A DNA stretch of 64,000 nt from Psettodes erumei (lineage: Eukaryota > Chordata > Actinopteri > Pleuronectiformes > Psettodidae). Both the position numbers and the translations under genes were made by a program. The stretch's first letter is position 1. Every line of letters starts with the position of its first letter. The stretch covers positions 1,092,501-1,156,500 of the forward strand of contig JAFBJZ010000623.1 in the NCBI GenBank assembly GCA_016785225.1, written 5' to 3'. Below are positions 56,501 to 64,000 of this stretch, in pieces. The notes under the pieces are model-generated. The model made no database searches and was not told where the DNA came from. It was given only the letters and a program-made list of their open reading frames with translations.

Positions 56501-59500
56501 ATGTCTAATTAGTCATAGATAGTAGAGACAATAGACAGTACATTTATCATATCATCAGTATAATATCCTACCCAAATCATTTCTTGGTGTTTCAGCGAAA
56601 CTTATGAATGTTTAACTTAACTTAACTTATGACTTTTTGAATTAAATTCTAAATTTAACAGAAAGCCTTTTTAAACTAGTGGCACTGGTTCATCTGCCCT
56701 CATTCTGTACATAGGTGCACAGTATTGCAATGAGCTAAACATATTTTGCACTTTTTTCAGGCTTTCTAAGAATTTTAACCTACAAGAAACCCAATGGATC
56801 TTATGGAGCATGGGGTTCAGTGCCATCTAGTAACTGGTGAGTATTCCCTATTTGTCAATGATTCAGCTGGAGGTTAATCTGATTCTGTGATACTTCATGT
56901 TATTAGACATGCTTATCTTCCTGTATTACTCACTCCTGTGAACCCCAGTGTGGTGTGAGTTCTCCTCTGCTCTTCACCCTTGATACAGAGGATTGTAAAA
57001 CTTATATTCAAAATACATTTACAGTGACACTCTCAGATGATACCACACTGTCGTCCTTGTTAGGCAGATGATCTTGGTATTCAACAATATTGTGTTGACA
57101 AGTTACTGGATTGGTGTGACAAGATTTCAGATATTAATCCAAAGTAAACCCCAAAAATAATATTTTGGTCTTTGAGCTAATTGTTATCCTCCATCAGTAA
57201 GGTTACTATCCATTAACACAGAGATGGATCACATTTTCTCCTGTAAATACCAAGGGCATCATTTCAGTTCACATCTATATTACTTTGTCGAAAGATACAA
57301 CTGCACAGTTACTTTATCAGGACACTGAAGTAATTTTTCAATCTCTTGTACAGAGTTAAATTGCGTATGGGATCTGTGCATGCTGATATACTGCAGTTGT
57401 CACTATGTTCATCTTAAAGCCAGACTAACAAGACTACTACTTATCTGCTCAAAGTTTTTGGGCCAAAGGTTTGAGTCAAGTTTTCAAAGTATACATTAAA
57501 AAAGATGTTGTTCTATGGATGATGATATTACATCAAACCCTTTTCATATTTTAACTGAAATATCAGCTGTTTCCATCAAACAGAAGATTTGAGTCCCACA
57601 GGCTGGCCGAAACAGATTAAAGAACAGAGCATTGTTAAATGTAAGATTGTTTTTTCAGTAGGCCTCTGTGTACCTGTGTAGAATGCAGAAATGAACGATC
57701 ACGTTGACTGAACTGCAGCTACTTATTCAAAATTTCAATAATTTCTAGTGTCCAGTGGTAAATGAACCTTTTCCATTCTGTTCCCTTAATTCAATTTCTC
57801 TTCTCCTCAGGGTTACTGCACTTGTAGTGAAAGTGCTGTCGTTGGTGGCAGAGCGTCAGACAGTGACTTTTGGATTGCAGGGCCGGATAGCCAGGCATGT
57901 ACCAGTGGAAGAGATCATGCACTCAGTCGAGTACTTGATCTCAGTACAGAAGACAGATGGGTCATTCAGTGACCCACATCCTGTGTTACACAGACAAGTC
58001 CTGGTAAAATAACTCAACCCCAACCCTTTAGACAGTTACTGCATCATGTACATGTTAAAACACATGTGTATGTGAACAGTATTACACGTGGCAATGAACT
58101 GAGCAGGAGTGATCTGAATACATTGTTGTTCCTGTGTGTTTAATGCAGAAAGGCATAGACCAAGTGGCATCCATGACGGCTTTCATAACCATTTCCTTGC
58201 ACCTGTCCCTTCAGTTCCTGCAAAGTGAAGCACGAAATGATGTGGTGAGAAAATATAAAATGTGATGTACTGGCTGTTCGGATGGTCAGCCACCAGCAAT
58301 GAGTTAAAACTGAAATATCTCAACTGGCCTATTTGTTGAATTGGAATGGAATGCAGCTTTACAGACATTTGGTTAACAGAGGATAAATCCTAATGTTTTT
58401 TGTGCTCCCTCACTTTTTATCTTGAGCTCTCATCAATACCTGCAAAACTAATGGCATTCCCATCAACGTCAGCTATAGCCTACTTTGTGTTTGAGCCATT
58501 TAGAAAATGTTAGTAAGCTAACAACTAGAGGAAGACAAATAGCAAACATTGTAGCAGCTAAACATCAGCCTTAAGCATTTTGAGCATGTTAGCATTCAGT
58601 GCAAAGCCCTGCTGTGCCAAAACACAGTTGCACAGCACTGCTACTGTGGCTGTTGTTTCTTAGCCTTGTAGAGGTTTTATTTTCAGTGTATTTTAATAGA
58701 CTATAGACAGTGCATTAGTTGAGTAAAACTGACTGACTGCCTATATATGCTTCTTTCTACTAGGAAGCAAGCATTTCAAGATCAACAACATATCTGATGT
58801 CGCACCTAGACGAGCTTCAGCATCCCTATGCTATTGCCATTACAGCCTACTGCCTCTCACTTACCCTGCCAGAAGGAACAGATCGTTCACCTGTCTGGAC
58901 AAAACTTCAAGCAAAGGCTACCGAAGGCATGTCTAATTAAAACAAATTAAAATATTTTTTAAAAAGGTTTGGCTGGTATAGGCTATGCAAGTGATTTTAT
59001 TTTGCAAGAAAGATTTATTTCATGATATAGTCAGTTTTATGGAACTTTAATGGAGAATTATTTTTTAATGGACAAAATAAAATGTACTGTACATATTGTG
59101 TTTTCAATTTTGACAGTGGGGGGGTGGGGGGTGGGTGGTGACAGTATGTTTTGTTTTCTCATTTACTTATTGTTTATGTCTTAATTATCAGGGAAGGATG
59201 GCTGTTATCTGTGGATAGATAATACCAGCACACAGAATCAAGAGATTGCAGATGGCATCACAGTAGAGACTACAGCCTATGCCTTACTAACGGCTTTGGA
59301 ACTTAAGCATACACAATGGGCGGACAGAGCAGCATGCTGGTTAGTCACACAAGAAAACTACTTCGGAGGCTACAAATCATCACAGGTGATGAGCATCTTA
59401 GACTTAAACCCAAAAATCCTTGTCTTTAGAAATAGCCTCTCTATCCTTGGTTTTGGTTCCACACAGTGGAGTATAATCCACATTAACTGCCAGAGGAGAG

Positions 59501-62394
59501 ATGTTATCATATTTTTAATGTTTTATTTCTATGTCCAGGATACCATCATGGCACTGGAAGCCCTCTCTGTGTATGAACAAAAGAGATCCCCCCATTCCGA
59601 GGCAAATGTAATAGCAGAGATCAGAATCCCAGAAAGGGGAGACATTGTAAGACTTGCACTGGAAAATAAACAGAAGGTGGAAACAGACCTGAAGGTATCA
59701 CTAAGCATTTCAGCAGTATATAACGCATAAATATTTAACCGCATTATAAAATGACTGATATTCTCCTGTGTCTGTTGTCCAAGAAATTTACAGGGAACAA
59801 CATTAATGTGCAATTGATAGGAAAAGGAGATGCCAAACTAAAAGTAAGTTTCATTCATTTCTGTATATATGCTGAACTTAGATCAGTAACCGACAGAAAA
59901 TCTCCAATCTCCTTGGCAGGTTGTAAAGGTTTACCACCTACTGGATCCTGAGGATGACTGTGCCAAACTGTCGATCAGTGTCATGGTTGAGGGGAAAGTG
60001 AAGTACACTGGTGAGATTTGTCACTGATAACAAATTACAGCCATATGTATTGGTGATAAATGCTACACAGTTACATTATCCTCTGTCTCCCTAGCTAAGG
60101 TCATAGAAACATATGAATACTATGAAGACTACGATAACAATGAGGAAAAAGAGGCACGTGTGCCACGATCAGCTATTGAGTGGTTTGACATTCACACCCG
60201 AAGCAGGAGAGATCTTGATAATAACCTGATTTCAGATGGGTCTGTCACCTACAGAGTCTGTGTCAGGTTAGCTCAATGACATTCATATCAAATTTGCTCT
60301 TTTTAAGCATTCATGAGACAATGAGCTCGTGGAAAGTTCACAAATCCCAACTGCTGTCACACTCATCCAATATAATTTGTTTTATTTCTTTTATGTAGTC
60401 ATAACCTGAACAACAACCTCACAGGAATGGCCATTGCTGACATCACACTACTGAGTGGATTTGAGGCTGTAATTGAGGACCTTGACCAGGTTAGTGGCAT
60501 TCTTTGCCTCTTTATCATTACTTTCATCTTCAAGGCAAAGTGGTAGGTGATATTTTGGGCAGCTCGTGTCATGTCCTATTCATTTTCTGAGTAGACAAGC
60601 TGTGGTGATGGATACTTCAAGCACAGGTTGGATGGACATGAAACTTTTCTGACTGAATCTGTGTAAAACATCAGACTGTGTACATAAAAGCATGAAATAA
60701 AAAGTTAACTGTCACTCAGTCAGTGGAAATTCCAGGAAGTTAGTCCTGACAAAGACCTAGTATTTCATATAACCCACTGTAGAACAGAGATATATTGTTT
60801 TGAAACTTTTTATGAAGATATTTTTCTAACTATGGCACCGTATTTTATACTTGTGCAATGAAAAAGTGTTCCTAATCATTTAATTTAAAATCCTTTAAAA
60901 AGAAAGCAGAAAAGGAAGTTGAAATAGCTATAGCTTGGTGCTATGACATAAACCTATATGAACATAGAATTATCTGGGAGAATTACATGTTAAGTAACTC
61001 TCTAACCCCAAAAAGTTCATTTCTTTTCTTCTCACAGCTAACACAGTTACCTGAGCAATACATTTCCCATTATGAATTATCCAGTGGAAGAGTGCTGATC
61101 TACTTCAATGAGGTAAGACTGACAGAACTATTTACACTCAGAAAACTTTAACAGATCATATACTAAAAGATTTCTTCTCTCGCTAGCTCTTTGCAACAGA
61201 GGAATGTATTAGTTTTGATGCTATACAGACAGTGCCAGTCGGCCTTCTGCAGCCTGCTCCAGCTGTGTTCTATGACTATTATGAACCAAGTAAGTTTTTT
61301 ATTTTCTGTTCTCAGCATTTTTTTGTCAGGACAGATTAGGCAGCTTTGTTAATTCACCAGGAATTTATGGGTCACTTGTTCTTTCCTTGCAGACCGAAAG
61401 TGTACTGTGTTCTACTCTCTCCCCAAAAGAAGTCAGATGGTGTCCAAACTGTGTTCAGAGGATGTGTGCCAGTGTGCAGAAAGTAAGCCATTACTCTAAG
61501 ACCTCCACTGATTTAACACCCATGAATAAAAATATCTGTGCCTTTGAAGGCTGTGTAAATAAGTTAAAATGTATTACAAATATTTTTTTTCTTTAGGACC
61601 CTGTCATAAACTAAAAATGACATTCAAATTAGAGAGAAATCGAAGGCTGACAAAGAATGACCGTATACAACATGCTTGCTTCTATCCTGTAATAGATTAT
61701 GGTCAGTATTGCACAGAAGACAATATGGTGTAAAGTATCTAAATATCAACTTGAATATATTGATCTCAAATCCCAGATACTGCATAAGGTCACGTTCAAC
61801 TAACTTATGGGTCTGGCTGATTCTTGTTTCATTTCAGCATACATTGTTGAAGTTGTCAGTGTTTCTATGAGGAGCAACTTTGAACTATACAACTCTACAG
61901 TAACTGAGGTACTCAGGTCAAGTAAGTAAACTACCACCACAAGCTTTTACAGATGTTGTGACACTGACCTCTAAATGGTTTTGTACTTGGAAGAACTTTC
62001 AAAAAATATAATATCGGACATCTGTCTACCAGATGGAGATATGCTTGTGAATGAAAATTCTGTTCGGGTGTTTGCTAAGAGGCGTCAATGTAAAGAAGAG
62101 TTAGTTGCGGGAGAACGTTATCTCATCATGGGCAAAGATGGCGCCACAACCGACTCTAATGGAGTGTGAGTATATCCAGGACTGTAATGGAAGCATACTT
62201 TTACGCTGACTGATCATCATTTTGTTCACGCTCTCCCCCTTCCTCTTCATAGGATGCAGTATCTGTTGGAATCAAACACCTGGGTCGAGAAAAGGCCTTC
62301 AGAGCAACAGTGTAAAAAATCTGCCCATCGAGCTGCCTGCAAAGGGTTTTATGATTTTGTAGATGAGTACAAGATAGATGGCTGCAACATGTGA
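47547..62394 (+). CDS. c4: Complement component C4
   Basis: C4 is the thioester protein of the classical and lectin pathways; cleavage by C1s/MASP-2 releases C4a, and C4b binds targets and forms the C3 convertase. I place 41 coding exons, equal to the mammalian number, totalling 1710 codons plus TGA with all phases matching. Order: signal peptide MKHHITSTLFLILTVGLGCS, MG1-MG6 of the beta chain, RQRR beta/alpha site, C4a anaphylatoxin domain ending KGLGR, MG7, CUB, thioester GCLEQTM (Cys about 995), His at about 1122 in DPHPVLHRQ, MG8, an alpha/gamma site RSRR after an acidic Tyr-rich stretch, and the C345C domain ending CNM. The alpha/gamma site separates it from C3 and C5. Exons: 47547-47617, 47900-48089, 48181-48358, 48451-48521, 48606-48694, 48791-48873, 48967-49054, 50338-50461, 50597-50738, 51441-51553, 51654-51812, 51901-52068, 52163-52354, 52682-52825, 52930-53053, 53712-53783, 53888-54100, 54233-54347, 54590-54660, 54771-54910, 55045-55260, 55380-55431, 55538-55627, 55717-55920, 56761-56836, 57811-58003, 58149-58244, 58764-58926, 59192-59385, 59539-59694, 59784-59843, 59920-60010, 60095-60266, 60399-60489, 61038-61112, 61187-61289, 61393-61482, 61597-61701, 61838-61921, 62033-62165, 62253-62394. 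Confidence 0.93.
49055..50337 (+). repeat. c4: c4 intron 7 with degenerate AT-rich tandem repeat
   Basis: The intron is 1.28 kb and carries, from about 49425 to 49720, many imperfect copies of a unit resembling CATGAAAAATGTCATAGTAT followed by AGTAATGCATAAAAA. Units vary in length (about 30-45 bases). Nothing coding was seen. Confidence 0.6.
53712..54100 (+). other. c4: c4 beta/alpha junction and C4a anaphylatoxin exons
   Basis: Exon 53712-53783 encodes AARQRRSVDIQ, a furin-type site that separates the beta and alpha chains. Exon 53888-54100 encodes C4a with the six-Cys pattern CC...C...C...CC (ECCSRGFALIPMTLTC, NQPCADAFLKCCLEGERL). It ends KGLGR followed by Thr from the next exon, the expected C1s/MASP-2 cleavage point (human AGLQR). 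Confidence 0.9.
55717..55920 (+). other. c4: c4 thioester exon (GCLEQTM)
   Basis: The exon carries VLPTGCLEQTMVRLAPT. Cys (codon 55794-55796) and Gln (55803-55805) that form the internal thioester are present. The residue between Cys and Glu is Leu, where mammalian C3 and C4 have Gly. The rest (RYLDQSEQWFNLP) follows C4 closely. Confidence 0.9.
57811..58003 (+). other. c4: c4 exon with catalytic His (H-type)
   Basis: SVQKTDGSFSDPHPVLHRQ aligns with the isotypic region of human C4, PCPVLD in C4A and LSPVIH in C4B. His at codon 57989-57991 takes the C4B position, so the activated thioester is expected to prefer hydroxyl groups, as in C4B. Confidence 0.85.
58433..58668 (+). repeat. Dispersed teleost repeat, family A, copy 3 (3' part)
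   Basis: In a c4 intron. AATGGCATTCCCATCAACGT, TACTTTGTGTTTGAGCCATT and GTTAGCATTCAGTGCAAAGC fit the 3' half of the repeat seen at 7898-8310, ending in a CTTAG. Confidence 0.5.
60095..60266 (+). other. c4: c4 alpha/gamma processing exon
   Basis: The exon encodes ETYEYYEDYDNNEEKEARV, a Tyr and acid-rich stretch like the sulphated segment of human C4 alpha chain, then HTRSRRDLDNN with a furin-type RSRR site. C4 alone among C3, C4 and C5 has this second cleavage to a gamma chain. Confidence 0.82.
61393..62394 (+). other. c4: c4 C345C (NTR) domain exons
   Basis: Exons 61393-61482, 61597-61701, 61838-61921, 62033-62165 and 62253-62394 form the C-terminal netrin-like domain of the gamma chain (KLCSEDVCQCAE, HACFYPVIDY, GERYLIMGKDGAT, QYLLESNTWVEKRPSEQQC, GCNM). 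The Cys pattern fits the family. The domain contacts C1s/MASP-2 and C2. Confidence 0.88.
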
Positions 62395-64000
62395 AACAGC
62401 TTGCCAGACATATCTGTTACAAATCTCACTAGCAATATATTCCCATGAGATGCACAGTCAGCGTGAGTGCCTGAGAGCTATTTTCTAACTGTTTGGACGT
62501 AATGTCGAGGTAAAATATCTATCTCAAATAACTATGATAATCAAAGCATGGTATAAAAGCATCCATAAGCACTAGTACATTATTGCTTGCCTGAATCAGA
62601 CAGTAGTTTTCTGATTGAATCACCCTACAACATAGTATCATTTGAAAATGAACTACTTTAGTATAACCATTAATTATTTCTTTGTCTAAAACAGTTTCCA
62701 GGGTATAAATAATGAGAAAAAAGACCTCAAGCAAGTGCCTTTGTATGTGTATTTGTTTTTGTTTTTTTGTTGACTACATGTTGAGATAATAACTTGAAAT
62801 GGAAGCCACAGAAATAAGAGTGTATCCACAAACATACATTTGCTCTTTCATGTCTTCAGTTTGGTGTACTGGTTTGATTTAGCTTTCCTGCTGAATATAT
62901 TTATTTTCTTTTTATGTATTTTTTTTCTTTTACTGGCAGTAAAGGACCTGAGAGGGGTCTCTGTGCTCAATGCAGCCCCCCTCAAAGTTACCCCCCTCCT
63001 TACTTAACATCTGCAAGGTGAGGAAAAAGGGAGAGGGGGAGTGGTTTCGGGTCCATGAGACTGGCTCACTAGTGGAGTTACACAATGATAGGATTTGAAT
63101 CAGACAATACCTCATGAGGATAAAAGCTCTTTATTACAGATAGTTTGTACATCTCCTCTAAAATCTGATTAGAAAAATGCTACTAAATTCCAGGTGCAAT
63201 TATTTTTTTTAAAAACTTACGTTGTAGCTAATGCAGAGAGAGGTAATTGGAGAAAATGAAGGGCAGTGGGAGGGAGCAGTGTAGAAGGGGAAGGAAGGGG
63301 GTTGGGGAGTATGGGTGGAGAGGTGAGGAACAAGCAAGGGCTTATGTGCTTATATTATTCTAATCTCTGAGGCTGGGTCCAATGTAAGCAACACGGGAGT
63401 ACTGACCATCACTTCAATCATGGCCAGATCAATGGCTGCACTGTCTTAGCCTTTGCCATCAGACATTTCATTAAATTTGAATCAATAAGGGGTAAATAAA
63501 TACACGGACGTCAGCATCACACATTTTCATCTCTGGATCACTTTAGTGCACTGTTAGTAGCCAGCAGCAACAACAACTTTCGTCTTGTCACTGCAGCCTC
63601 CTCCAACTAATCAGTGGTTTGTATTAAGGATCGCAGGACAGACTGTCAGGAGCTGTTGCTCAAGCTGTGTGTTTAATACAATAAAATACTGTCATTCTCT
63701 CCACCAATACAGACAATGCAGACTGACATATTGTGGTAGACCTGGTAGCCAAAAGAGATTTAATATGAAATACACATATTCCATGAGTATACGCTCACAC
63801 ATGATACACACCAAATATGCTTGAGCAGCAACTGTGAAATTGGCTGGGGAAGTGTGAAATGCACCCATGTGACCAGGTCTGTTTTCTCAGGTGTGCAGTG
63901 GCCTAAGTTGCTGAAGGTATGTCTCCAGCCATTTTTCCAAAGGCCAAGACAGGGTCAGGGGTTTGAGGGTGGTCTGGGGGCAGAACAGGAGTAGAGTGAG
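62395..64000. other. c4 3' flank; no gene recognised
   Basis: AT-rich for about 500 bases, probably including the c4 3' untranslated region; no unambiguous poly(A) signal is closest to the stop (candidates AATAAG near 62816 and AATAAA near 63496). From about 62930 the base composition becomes more GC-rich with purine-rich patches (63001-63060, 63240-63330). It may be the edge of a neighbouring gene, but no exon or domain is recognisable. Confidence 0.45.

Noticed and set aside
1..64000. CRISPR arrays, operons, phage or insertion sequences, tRNA and rRNA genes
   Set aside because: The window is vertebrate nuclear DNA; no spaced direct-repeat array, no tRNA cloverleaf or rRNA core was seen on reading.

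Overview
The window comes from a ray-finned (teleost) fish nuclear genome. Genes are split into many short exons with GT...AG introns, the intergenic DNA is AT-rich with CA/TC microsatellites and degenerate dispersed repeats, and the recognisable proteins are vertebrate-specific, with teleost hallmarks such as the 14-residue RXR insertion and a multi-CTLD lectin. All gene models below were assembled by eye from splice signals, reading phase and remembered family sequences. No alignment was run.

Layout, left to right. (1) 737-29752, plus strand: the 3' three quarters of fhod3, a formin that organises sarcomeric and stress-fibre actin. The N-terminal GTPase-binding exons lie before the window. 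I place 26 coding exons (about 1560 residues if all are used): GBD/FH3 armadillo exons, a run of seven phase 2-2 cassette-type exons, an acidic Ser/Glu-rich region, FH1 polyproline, FH2, a 24-nt microexon coding for an acidic CK2-type motif, and the C-terminal DAD. (2) 33700-38277, minus strand, tail to tail with fhod3: rxrb, a retinoid X receptor (10 coding exons, 426 residues), with a 42-nt microexon that is a tandem copy of the end of the neighbouring exon; a likely non-coding first exon and promoter lie near 39.5 kb. (3) 40939-42940, plus strand: a secreted three-domain C-type lectin (5 exons, 456 residues). (4) 47547-62394, plus strand: complete complement C4 (41 coding exons, 1710 residues), with signal peptide, beta-alpha furin site, anaphylatoxin domain, thioester, catalytic His, alpha-gamma furin site and C345C domain. 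A decayed copy of its exon 2 lies about 2 kb upstream. (5) 62395-64000: no gene recognised.

Biology. rxrb and c4 both belong to the MHC region in mammals (extended class II and class III respectively), so their close linkage here suggests an MHC-derived segment joined to fhod3. The lectin and C4 are both secreted innate-immune proteins. The most interesting signals are the rxrb exon-tail duplication together with an altered ligand-pocket hairpin, the muscle-type CK2 microexon of fhod3 surrounded by TGCATG motifs, the unusual thioester sequence of C4 (GCLEQ), two C4 introns with identical GC donors, and the C4 exon-2 relic.
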